NCBI GenBank assembly: GCA_030583865.1
Contig: CP129479.1
Location: forward strand, 322,744-386,743
Direction: 5' to 3'
Origin: Thermodesulfobacteriota bacterium
GTDB taxonomy: Bacteria; Desulfobacterota; GWC2-55-46
DNA: 64,000 nt
The notes beneath the pieces were generated by a model, which searched no databases, had not been told where the DNA came from, and saw only the letters and a program-made list of their open reading frames with translations. Position numbers and translations under genes: made by a program. Below are positions 35,237 to 43,230 of the stretch, in pieces (position 1 is the first letter of the stretch; the number at the start of each line of letters is the position of its first letter).

Positions 35237-35917
35237 TTAGCCTCGCCCTTCTCCTTTAAGCCTGACCCCGAGCTTCGAGAGGGTGTATCCTTGCCCCAGG
35301 GTTTCCCTGAGTACGGAATTCACCTCCCGGATGCGCCCCTCTTTGAGGAGCGCGGGTATCGGGGACTTAACCAAAGCCTTAATAATCCTTTCTTTTTTAT
35401 CACGGCTGAGGCCGGTTTTCAATAGCTTCTTCCTGGCCGCCCCCAGTATCTCGATAAAGGCTTCGTACTCGGCCCCGATGCGCCCCTCGAATTCTTCCCT
35501 GAGGACGCGCGCAAGGTAAGGGCTCTTGCCCGATGTGGATATGGCTATGGTTAACGCGCCCCTCCTTACGACAGAGGGGACGATGAAGTTCGAGCGGGCC
35601 GGGTCGTCTACAATGTTCAAAAGACAGCCGAATACTTCCGCATCCCTCTGGACGGCCTCGTTGACCGCCCTTGAAGCCGTTGCAGCGACTACAAGGAAGC
35701 AGCCCTTCGAGTCTCCCGGCCTGTATGCCCTTTTACGGAGCGCTATCGTCTTTTCCCTTGCAAGCCCCTCCAGGGCTTCCGTAACCCTGGGGCCCACGAC
35801 AGTCACCCTGGCGCCCGCCGCCAGAAGGCCCAGGGCCTTCCGTTCGGCAACAGGGCCGCCACCGACGACCAGGCAGGGCCTGTCTTTCAGATCAAGAAAG
35901 ACGGGATAATAGCGCAT
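35237..35917 (-). CDS. Precorrin-2 dehydrogenase / sirohydrochlorin ferrochelatase-like (CysG-N family)
   Basis: NAD-dependent enzyme of 226 aa oxidising precorrin-2 to sirohydrochlorin; some members also insert iron. It starts YYPVFLDLKDRPCLVVGGGPVAERK with the nucleotide-binding loop at about residues 18-26, followed by VVAATASRAVNEAV and the ISTSGKSPYLAR motif. The product feeds sirohaem and the Ahb haem branch. It is the first gene of the tetrapyrrole run (sirC-like, ccsA-like, hemA, hemC and onward). AhbA/AhbB and AhbC are not found in this window. Confidence 0.92.
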   Translation of the reverse strand: MRYYPVFLDLKDRPCLVVGGGPVAERKALGLLAAGARVTVVGPRVTEALEGLAREKTIALRKRAYRPGDSKGCFLVVAATASRAVNEAVQRDAEVFGCLLNIVDDPARSNFIVPSVVRRGALTIAISTSGKSPYLARVLREEFEGRIGAEYEAFIEILGAARKKLLKTGLSRDKKERIIKALVKSPIPALLKEGRIREVNSVLRETLGQGYTLSKLGVRLKGEGRG

Positions 35918-36064
35918 ATTCGCATTGAGGGAAGGTAAGCGGCCCCCATCAGCCGCCCGCGGGGGATTCCGCCCCCCTTACGGGGAAATCCCCCCTTCCC
36001 AATTCAGATTATCTCCCCGAATTATTAAAAGAAAGTGAAAGGGTTCTTTAAAAAATTGTAATTT

Positions 36065-36203
36065 GGCACCTCTAAAAAGAGATCTTTTCCCCGGACTCTG
36101 TGTCAGCCTGGAATAAAAATGCACATATTGACATATATGCTCCGCTTTTTATTCCCGGCCTTCCGGGAAAAGCAGGAAAGATCTCCAATTTTTAGAAGTT
36201 GCC
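36065..36203. repeat. Family A palindromic repeat, copy A5
   Basis: 139-bp copy downstream of the DNA methyltransferase gene. TTGGCACCTCTAAAAA at the left pairs with TTTTTAGAAGTTGCC at the right. The inner arm GCCTGGAATAAAAATG has one mismatch to its partner. The remainder of the gap from 35918 holds C- and G-runs but no gene. Confidence 0.83.
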
Positions 36204-36245
36204 ATTCATTTTTAAATATGTGGAGACTCGCGTATCTCGCTCTTT

Positions 36246-37742
36246 TCAGGCCAGCTCCCCCAGAAACCACTTTTCGTTCCCGCATATGTCCGAAAAGACG
36301 AGCATTACCGCGCCTTTGACCTCTTTGAGAGGGAAACGCAGCTCGAACCCCTTTTCCCTAAGCTCCTCATTTGTGTGGAACGAGTCTATATGAAGGACAT
36401 CTCCGTTGAAGTCCATGTCCAGGGCCACGGAAGAGAGCGCATCCAGCCCCGCGCCTTGCCGCGCACCAGGGCTTTTGAACCGCTCTATCTTTACGACGCA
36501 CTCGCCGGTAGATTCGTCTATGGAGTAGCGGCACTTTACGTCAGGGCCGCGCTCCCCGCCGCACCCGCAGTCGTATTCTTCGGGGCATATCGAGAATACT
36601 TCAAAGGGGGAGCAGGCCTTTCCGTACCTTTTCGCCGGTTTTTCGATATGCTTTGAATCTTTTATGGAAAGGAGCCTCTTTTCAATGGTATGGATGGAAA
36701 GCGCACCGGAATCCACCCCCGCCCACCTCCTTCCGAGCTTTTCGGCAACGGCAAGGGTCGTCCCGGCCCCGGCAAATGCGTCGAGGACGAGGTCGCCGGG
36801 GTTTGAGGCGGCACTTATGATGCGGGAGAGAAGGGCCTCGGGCTTCTGCGTGGGGTAGCCGGTCTTTTCCGTCGCAGACAGATGCATGGCGTCAGGTATA
36901 TCGTCCCACACATCTCCCACGAGCTTATTCTCAAGAAGGAAGTCGCCCTCCTCGCGGAGGAAATACTTAATCCGGACAGTGCCGTTCCTTGTACGATAGA
37001 TGCGGCCCTCTTTTTCAAGGGCGCGTATGCTCTCGTCCGTATAGTCCCCCCTGGGGGAGGTCTTGAACCAGCGGCCAACCTCATCCTGCTTGAAGCCGCT
37101 ACCCTTTTTGGGTATGGCCTTTTCGAAAGCGAGCTGGTTGAAGGTGTGTTTTTCGCCTCTCCTGTACCAGAGTATTATGTCGTGGTTACGCGAGAACTGC
37201 CCTGCGATGGCCTTTGCCCCCCTGCCGCCGTAGCTCCAGACGATGTCGTTAAGGAAGTTCTCTTCTCCGAAGACCTCGTCCATTACGGCCTTTATGTAGT
37301 GGGCCTTTTTCCAGTCGAGGTGGACGAAAATGGAGCCGTCCGGGGAAAGGACCTCCCTTAGCAGTATGAGCCTTTTTCTCAGGAACTCTATGAACTCCGC
37401 GCCGAGGACCTTGTCTTTATATGCCTTCTGGTTTTCCTTGCCCCTGAATTCGAGGTTTGTCGAGAAGGGCGGGTCTATGTAGACGAGTTTCGCGCCGGGT
37501 GTGCCGTCGCTGGATTTGAGCTGCCCGCTTCTCTTCATCTCAAGGAGGGAAGCGAGGGCATTGAGGTTGTCGCCCGAGATGAGTATGTTACGCCAGCCCG
37601 CAGGCCCCCTTATCGCCTTTATGCGGTTCAGCGGAAGGGCAGGGGTCGAGAGGACTTCGTCTTCAGGCGGCTTGCCCCTGTATGTAAGCTCGTAACTGGA
37701 CCGCGTCAAAAGCGCGCCTCCGGGGTATGCGTGCGCGCTCAT
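36246..37742 (-). CDS. Orphan DNA methyltransferase (beta class, N4/N6-type)
   Basis: Protein of 498 aa. Motif order is D90-P-P-F93 (catalytic motif IV, in VYIDPPFSTN) early and FAGAGTT (SAM-binding motif I, near residue 340) late, preceded by TGYPTQKPEALL. This order defines the beta class of amino-methyltransferases, many of which belong to type III systems. The C-terminal 130 residues include a Cys-rich EEYDCGCGGERG stretch. No restriction or helicase gene is adjacent, so it is an orphan enzyme in this window. It is bracketed by family A repeats A5 and A6. Target sequence is unknown. Confidence 0.88.
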   Translation of the reverse strand: MSAHAYPGGALLTRSSYELTYRGKPPEDEVLSTPALPLNRIKAIRGPAGWRNILISGDNLNALASLLEMKRSGQLKSSDGTPGAKLVYIDPPFSTNLEFRGKENQKAYKDKVLGAEFIEFLRKRLILLREVLSPDGSIFVHLDWKKAHYIKAVMDEVFGEENFLNDIVWSYGGRGAKAIAGQFSRNHDIILWYRRGEKHTFNQLAFEKAIPKKGSGFKQDEVGRWFKTSPRGDYTDESIRALEKEGRIYRTRNGTVRIKYFLREEGDFLLENKLVGDVWDDIPDAMHLSATEKTGYPTQKPEALLSRIISAASNPGDLVLDAFAGAGTTLAVAEKLGRRWAGVDSGALSIHTIEKRLLSIKDSKHIEKPAKRYGKACSPFEVFSICPEEYDCGCGGERGPDVKCRYSIDESTGECVVKIERFKSPGARQGAGLDALSSVALDMDFNGDVLHIDSFHTNEELREKGFELRFPLKEVKGAVMLVFSDICGNEKWFLGELA

Positions 37743-37760
37743 TATAGCAGAATAGCGCCC

Positions 37761-37902
37761 TGCAACCTCTAAAAATTGATCTTTTCCCCGGACTCTGCGT
37801 CATGCCGGGGATAAAAATGCTCACATATTGTCATATATGCTCCGCTTTTTATCCCCGGCCTTTCTTGATTTCGGGAAAAATATCTAATTCTTAGAGGTTG
37901 CC
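37761..37902. repeat. Family A palindromic repeat, copy A6
   Basis: 142-bp copy upstream of the methyltransferase gene. The inner hairpin reads GCCGGGGATAAAAATG / CTTTTTATCCCCGGC, whereas other copies read GCCGGGAATAAAAATG / CTTTTTATTCCCGGC: both sides changed together, preserving the stem. Confidence 0.87.
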
Positions 37903-38022
37903 TTAATCTCCGAGAGGAACGGACATTTCTCCTTGATTTGATTGCGCTGAAATCGGATTATAATTGTATTTGCCGCCCCGAAGCTTCGGGGCTTAATGAT
38001 CGGAACAGCCGGAGGGAGAGGC

Positions 38023-38352
38023 ATGAAACCATACAGGCTCCACGCGTTCGTATGCCTTGGCAAGAGGTGCCTGAACAAGGGCTCTGAAGAGATATTGGAG
38101 GACATGAAGGGCAAGGTCAAGGCCGGGGGCTTGAAGGGCGAGGTGAAGGTATCGAGGTCCGGGTGTCTTAGCGTATGCAAGGAGACCGACGAGGAAGGGG
38201 AGTACTCTCCGGCCATGGTCGTCTATCCCGAGGGGGTCTGGTACAGGAACATCACCCTGAATGACGTGGACGAGATAATAGAGAGGCATTTCAGGAAGGG
38301 CGAGATAATCGAGCGGCTATTGCATTACAGGCTCGGCTCAAAAACAGCTTGA
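38023..38352 (+). CDS. Thioredoxin-like [2Fe-2S] ferredoxin domain protein
   Basis: Protein of 109 aa with four cysteines in the thioredoxin-like ferredoxin arrangement: FVCLGKRCLNKG (two Cys, about 11 and 16), then SRSGCLSVCKE (two Cys about 37-40 residues later). The tail MVVYPEGVWYRNITLNDVDEIIE is typical of these small (2Fe-2S) proteins. They carry electrons or sit beside hydrogenase-type enzymes; no partner is nearby. ATG 38023 is selected because GGAGGGAGAGG lies directly upstream. Confidence 0.85.
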   Translation: MKPYRLHAFVCLGKRCLNKGSEEILEDMKGKVKAGGLKGEVKVSRSGCLSVCKETDEEGEYSPAMVVYPEGVWYRNITLNDVDEIIERHFRKGEIIERLLHYRLGSKTA

Positions 38353-38446
38353 CTCCTGTCGGTCTATGATTTTAAATCAAGCGCCGTATCCAACTCTAAC
38401 TCAAATGATCGCTTCCGTGGCTAATCACGGGAGCTCTCTTTTTCTC

Positions 38447-38533
38447 CTCTCCCCATGATTTAATCAGGCGGGAGGTGATTAAGGGGAGGGTGGATATCTT
38501 CACCCCCTCCCGGCCTCCCCCATCAAGGGGGAG
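38447..38533. repeat. Extragenic palindromes
   Basis: Two GC-rich inverted repeats lie in the gap before the FG-GAP gene: an imperfect pair near 38447-38488 (CTCCCC...GATT against GATT...GGGGAG) and CCTCCCCC/GGGGGAGG at 38513-38532. A similar CCTCCCC/GGGGAGG hairpin occurs at about 45436. No gene is seen between 38353 and 38614. Confidence 0.5.
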
Positions 38534-38614
38534 GAGCCAATAAGAAGCGCGGTAAGCCACGGGTATCAGACCCTAAAAGAGAATAAAACCTTTGTGCAAG
38601 GCAGGTCTTTCAGG

Positions 38615-40255
38615 ATGAAATCATTTATAAGGCTATCGGCACTTTTTCTATTCGTTATTTTGGCGTTAACGGCCCCCTCCGGGCGGAAGCGGCCCCGGAA
38701 GAGAAGAAGATCGCGATACTCCCCTGGAACGTGAACTCGGCGGAAAAGATGGATTTCGTGAAGGGGGCGATGGCCGACATGCTCGCCTCAAGGCTCGGTG
38801 GCTCACTTGTAATCGTGCGGCATGACCTGGTGAAGGCCGCCCTTCCGGGGAATAAGGGCATCGAGGAGGGCGCGGCGCTTGAGGCCGGGAAAAAGCTCAA
38901 CGCCGACCTCGTGCTTTTCGGTAGCGTCACCGTCTTCGGGAAATCAGTGAGCATGGACGCGAAGCTTCTGGATGTGGCAACGGGCAGGGCTACGCCTTTC
39001 GCCTCACAGGGCACCGGGGTGGAATCCATAATAGGACTTACGGATAAGCTCTCAACAGATGTGCTGGCCTCATTGAAGCCCAGGGCAACGGCACCGGCAA
39101 TAGAGGAAAAGCCAGCCCTCGACAGCTGAGATAACGGCGCCGGCGATCACGGCGGCAATACCCGCCCCGACAGCCGAAGCCATTCCGGACGACGGCTTTA
39201 TCGTAAAGCCCAAGGCAGGGCAGGACAGGCCCGTCTCGTGGAGGAGCGAGACGATGGAAGGCATGTACGTTGCAATGGACGCGGCAGACCTTGACCGCGA
39301 CGGCAAAAAAGAGATAGTCGTCGTATCAGGGACGAAAGTAGTGATAGGCGCTTACGCCGAGAACGGCTTCCGCGTGCTCCACGAGATGGAGGACAAGACC
39401 GGGACGAACATCTCGGTTTCCATAATCGACATGGACAGGGACGGCGCGCCCGAGGTCTATATTTCGAGGATATCCGATAACGATGCCGCAAGCCTGGTAA
39501 TCGAGCACAGGAACGGGAAGTATGAGGTAACGGCAAGCAACATCGGCTGGCTTGTGCGGACGGTGCGGGCCGGCGACGCGGCCCCGGCGCTCATAGGCCG
39601 GAAGTTCAGGAAGCTCGACGGCTTTTACGGCGGCGTTAGCGTGCTTGCGAGGGAAGGCGGCAAGCTCGTAGAAAAGGGAGAGTTCAGCATCGCTCTTCCC
39701 GGGGGCGCTGACATTTTCAGGTTCGAGGCGCTTGACTTCAGGGGCAAGGGCGGGCTCGACGTCATAGCCCTGGACGGGCGCGGGTATTTGAAGGTTTACG
39801 CCGCGGAGAAAGAGGGGGAATGGGCCGAGGAATACAGGAGCGCGGACTTCTTCGGCGGCACGCTCAATTATATTGTGCGGAAGGCCGACCGCCCCGGCAC
39901 CACGGAATCCGAGCCGTTCCCGGTCGAGGGGAAGTTCTACCACCTGGATATGGACAAAGACGGAAAAGCCGAGCTGATAATAAAGAAGAACACGCCCGGC
40001 GGCCTGGGGCGTAGCGCCGCGCGGCCTGCCTCATTCAAGACCGGAGAGCTTGTAAGCCTCTCGTGGGACGCGATGGGCGGGACAGTGGCCGAGAACTGGC
40101 GGACGAGGCCCGTAGAGGGCTATATATCTGATTTCCTCATCGAGGACTTTGACGGCGACGGCGCGCCCGAGGCGGTGATGCTGGTCGTCACAGGGACGGG
40201 AAAGCTCTTCGGCACCACAAAAAGTTATATACTTTCCCACCGGATTTCATTATAA
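38615..40255 (+). pseudogene. Frameshifted secreted protein with TolB-like N-domain and FG-GAP/VCBS repeats
   Basis: Three frames join into one plausible protein. 38615 starts a hydrophobic signal peptide (MKSFIRLSALFLFVILAL...). Near 38670-38695 the frame must shift to continue as EAAPEEKKIAILPWNV and a TolB-like domain up to 39129. Between about 39103 and 39129 a second shift leads to an Ala/Pro-rich linker and a long C-terminal region running to 40255. That region has repeated Asp-rich loops (DAADLDRDGKKE, DMDRDGAPE, DMDKDGKAE, DFDGDGAPE), the calcium-binding FG-GAP/VCBS pattern. Two sequencing or assembly errors in homopolymers, or real decay, would explain it. If intact it would be an exported beta-propeller-type protein. 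The downstream piece (from 39254) could be translated alone but would lack a signal. Confidence 0.7.
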
Positions 40256-40300
40256 TCTTCAGTCTGCGTCACCTGCATCTTTCCACAAGCCAGCAAACCC

Positions 40301-40376
40301 GGCGGTGTAGCTCAGTCGGCAGAGCAGGGGTCTCATAAGCCCCGCGTCGGTGGTTCGATTCCACCCACCGCCACCA
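40301..40376 (+). tRNA. tRNA-Met (CAT)
   Basis: 76-nt cloverleaf including encoded CCA. The acceptor GGCGGTG pairs with CACCGCC, the D arm holds GTAGCTCAGTCGG, the anticodon stem GGGGT/GCCCC encloses CTCATAA (anticodon CAT), and the T arm contains GGTTCGATT. Elongator methionine is most likely; a lysidine-modified tRNA-Ile for AUA has the same anticodon and cannot be fully excluded. Its 3' end is duplicated at about 41015-41050 and partly at 44376-44397, marking it as an integration target. Confidence 0.9.
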
Positions 40377-40470
40377 GTTTGATTCTAATTAGATCTTTAA
40401 AAAATGATGTTGGTGGGCGTAGCCCGCCTAAATACTGGCTTCTGGTTGTATATCAATAAGGAGACTTAAA

Positions 40471-40806
40471 ATGCAAACATTGATACAGGTTTTTTGTAGT
40501 GGAAGGGGTTCTCTTCGCGATGCAATTGCCGCTGACAAGAGAATAGAGAAATACGATTTGGTAGTTTCAGAGAAAAAGAATCGAAATAGATCAAGCGGAT
40601 GGTCGAAAATCCACAGTCTTAATGGCTCTCATGGTGCCATTAACATCGAATGGGAAGCAAATACGAATATGTTGTTATGCAGAGTAATAACTAAGGGAGG
40701 AAATCAAAGCGATATAATTGCTGCCTTTATTAATTATCTGCTCTCAAAACATAAAAAACGTGTTCAGATGATAAATATTCGACCAATAGAGCATAAACAC
40801 ATATAA
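40471..40806 (+). CDS. Hypothetical protein, first gene of the tRNA-Met island
   Basis: AT-rich gene encoding 111 aa, with AAGGAG 8 nt before the ATG. The protein has no signal peptide or membrane segment and is moderately basic. It contains VVSEKKNRNRSSGWSKIHSL, then a region predicted as mixed strand/helix and a final helix (IAAFINYLLSKHKKRVQ). I do not recognise the family. It lies alone between tRNA-Met and a duplicated tRNA 3' end at 41015-41050, so it may be a small cargo unit of its own. Confidence 0.65.
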   Translation: MQTLIQVFCSGRGSLRDAIAADKRIEKYDLVVSEKKNRNRSSGWSKIHSLNGSHGAINIEWEANTNMLLCRVITKGGNQSDIIAAFINYLLSKHKKRVQMINIRPIEHKHI

Positions 40807-41241
40807 GCTATGTTGCATTTTTTGAAGCAGATATGTCATTTTTCAAGTAATTACGTTGTTATCATTTACGGCCGACGTCAGCTGTGCAAACTTTAAAGAA
40901 AATCACCAAACAGGCAATTTCTTCAAAAGACATAACCTCTGGATTGATAAGGCAAGACGGGAAACTCGGCCATAAGTTATAAAAAAATTATATTTTGCTG
41001 TTTAAGTCTCATGTGCCCCGTCGGTGATTCGATTCCACCCACCGTCACCAAAATACTACTTTCAAGAATTACTCAATTTTCGCTAAAGTCCTGTAGCCGG
41101 TTTAGAGCTTGAAAAACACTTTGTGGTTTGATTTACCTCTTCATCCGATTTCTAATGACTAAATGTAATCAGAAAGAATGCTCAATATGAATGAGGGATA
41201 AATAAATAAAAAATATTTTTAGAAAGATAAATATATAAAGA
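40807..41241 (+). other. AT-rich gap containing a duplicated tRNA-Met 3' end (att-like)
   Basis: No gene is seen. At 41015-41050 the sequence repeats the last 38 nt or so of tRNA-Met (GATTCGATTCCACCCACCG and CACCA) with two substitutions and a 2-nt deletion. This is what a tRNA-targeting integration leaves behind. The rest is AT-rich without clear promoter structure. Confidence 0.7.
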
Positions 41242-42732
41242 ATGCGTATACTTATAGATACAAATATTATTATTCATCTAGAAGACTCATCGAAAATACT
41301 TGATGATAGCCTGAGTGAACTTTTTAGACTTGCGTATGAAAATAGACATGAGATCGTAATTCATCCAGCATCATTTGATGATATTAAAAAAGATAGAAAT
41401 GAAAAAAGAAAAGAAATAAGCTTTTCAAGGGTTCGTAAATATCCTGTACTTAAAGGCCCACCAGAGCCTGGGGATCTCGAACTGAAAAGCTTAGGATTAT
41501 CTGCAATAACGAAAAATGACCATATTGATAATTTAATTCTTTATGCTGTATATAAAGATGCCGTAAATATTCTTGTAACCGAAGATCGTGAAATGCACAA
41601 AAAAGCAGCATTTTTGGGGTTGTCGGACCGCGTTCATTATATACAGCAAGCCGCTGAATTTCTAAGAAGACTTTATAGTAGCATACCTGTATCTCTTCCG
41701 AACATTGAGGAAGCTGCGCTTTATCAAATTGATTTGAGAAATTCATTCTTTGATTCATTGCGTGAAGACTACTCGAAATTTGATGAGTGGTACAAGATGG
41801 CATCACGAGAAGGCAGAAAAGCTTGGGTTCATAGAAATGAAAAAGGCGAACTAGGTGCAATTTGTATTTATAAAGAAGAGAAAGATCCAATAATCACGAC
41901 TGAAAATATCTCAATTCCTGGGAGAGTACTTAAGCTTTGTACTTTTAAAGTAGAGGAAAGAATGCGCGGGCGCAAGCTGGGAGAATTATTGTTAAAAGCG
42001 GCTTTTAGGTATGCTACTGATAATAAAATTGAGCATATTTATATTACCATGAAGCCAGGTAAGCAAAATTATTTGGAGGACATGTGTGAAGAATTTGGGT
42101 TCTATAGATTTGGAAAATATATTGATAATAGAGATGATGTATTTATTAAAGAACATTTTATTATGCCGCCTGATACCGAACTAACACCATTAGAATATAA
42201 CGTACACTATTTCCCACATTTTAAATCTGATAAGAATGTTAAGAAATATATTGTCCCGATTAGACCCAAGTTTCATGGTATATTATTCCCTGAAATTGAA
42301 CCTCAACCAAGCTTAATTGTAGGTTCAACGGCTGGTAATGCAATAAAACAAGCATACCTGTGCCATGCGCGTATTCATGGAATAAGCCCGGGAGACATTT
42401 TACTATTTTATAGATCACAGGATTTGCGAGCTATTACTAGTTTGGGAATTGTTGAGCTATCAACAGATCTTCAAGAGCTAGAAAAAATTATTCAAATAGT
42501 ATCAAAGAGAACTGTTTATACTTTTACAGATATAAAAAAAATGGCTGAAAAAAAGACAAAGGTTATTCTTTTTAGACTATCTGAGCACTTTTCTCTACCA
42601 ATATCTTATAAATGGTTAATTACTAATGAGGTCGTGCGCGGCAATATACAAACGATCAGAGGGATTTCACATGAGTCTTTTACAAAAATTATGCAAGAGT
42701 TCGCACCAAGTAGTTGCATTCATGCCCATTAA
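41242..42732 (+). CDS. PIN - GNAT acetyltransferase - PUA-like fusion protein
   Basis: Protein of 496 aa with three apparent domains. Residues 1-140 resemble a PIN ribonuclease: RILIDTNIII with Asp6, HIDNLILYA with Asp96 and VTEDREMHKKA with Asp115, in the expected order. Residues about 165-310 resemble a GNAT acetyltransferase, with the acetyl-CoA loop MRGRKLGELLLKAA (about 241-254) and a later MCEEFGFYRFGKY. Residues about 335-480 look PUA/EVE-like (IRPKFHGILFPE, ARIHGISPGDILLFY). This combination suggests RNA binding, cleavage and acetylation; tRNA is one possible target. The next gene overlaps by 11 bp. Base composition is far more AT-rich than the flanks, so it is probably acquired. No strong ribosome site is visible. 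Confidence 0.75.
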   Translation: MRILIDTNIIIHLEDSSKILDDSLSELFRLAYENRHEIVIHPASFDDIKKDRNEKRKEISFSRVRKYPVLKGPPEPGDLELKSLGLSAITKNDHIDNLILYAVYKDAVNILVTEDREMHKKAAFLGLSDRVHYIQQAAEFLRRLYSSIPVSLPNIEEAALYQIDLRNSFFDSLREDYSKFDEWYKMASREGRKAWVHRNEKGELGAICIYKEEKDPIITTENISIPGRVLKLCTFKVEERMRGRKLGELLLKAAFRYATDNKIEHIYITMKPGKQNYLEDMCEEFGFYRFGKYIDNRDDVFIKEHFIMPPDTELTPLEYNVHYFPHFKSDKNVKKYIVPIRPKFHGILFPEIEPQPSLIVGSTAGNAIKQAYLCHARIHGISPGDILLFYRSQDLRAITSLGIVELSTDLQELEKIIQIVSKRTVYTFTDIKKMAEKKTKVILFRLSEHFSLPISYKWLITNEVVRGNIQTIRGISHESFTKIMQEFAPSSCIHAH

Positions 42733-43114
42733 GCCAGTATATGCAATTAAATTGATGGAGGGGCTCAAAAAATATGAGTTTAGGAGGACTGCTATTAGGC
42801 AAGACATAACTCATATAATTATTTACGCGAGTTCTCCTGTTAAGAAAATTGTCGGCATAGCCGAGGTTGAATCAGTAAATGTTGCGAGTCCAACAGCGAT
42901 TTGGGAAAGCACCAAAAGCTCTGCGGGAATAACTCGTAAAGAATACAGAAAATATTTTCAAGGAACAAGGCAAGCAGTGGCAATAAAAATTAAAGATGTA
43001 ATTAGGTTAAAATGCGATATTGAACCTGATAAGGTCCGCGAGGGATTTAAAGTTCCTCAATCTTTTTTATATATAGATATGGATTTTGTAAAAAGAATGA
43101 TTGGCAAGGGATGA
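42722..43114 (+). CDS. ASCH (PUA-like) domain protein
   Basis: Protein of 130 aa beginning MPIKPVYAIKLMEGLKKYEFRRT, the hallmark start of ASCH domains (a Lys/Glu-rich K-x-YE-x-R strand that lines the nucleic-acid cleft). Later segments IIIYASSPVKKIVGIAEV and the AVAIKIKDVIRL strand complete the beta barrel. ASCH proteins bind RNA or modified nucleosides. Its start overlaps the PIN-GNAT gene by 11 bp, so the two are translated together and probably work as a pair. The frame extends upstream inside the previous gene, but that part is not family-like. Confidence 0.78.
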   Translation: MPIKPVYAIKLMEGLKKYEFRRTAIRQDITHIIIYASSPVKKIVGIAEVESVNVASPTAIWESTKSSAGITRKEYRKYFQGTRQAVAIKIKDVIRLKCDIEPDKVREGFKVPQSFLYIDMDFVKRMIGKG

Positions 43115-43230
43115 GAAACATAGTAGCTATAGCTATTAATCATTGGTCTATGAAAAGATTTGTGCGCTGATTAGCAATCCTTGAGTGGTGCCTTGTCTGT
43201 CTTTAATTATTTGTTTTGGGGAGCTTGATT

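Noticed and set aside
40251-40256. TATAAT as promoter of tRNA-Met
   Set aside because: No -35 box at suitable spacing and it overlaps the end of the preceding gene; left out of the features.
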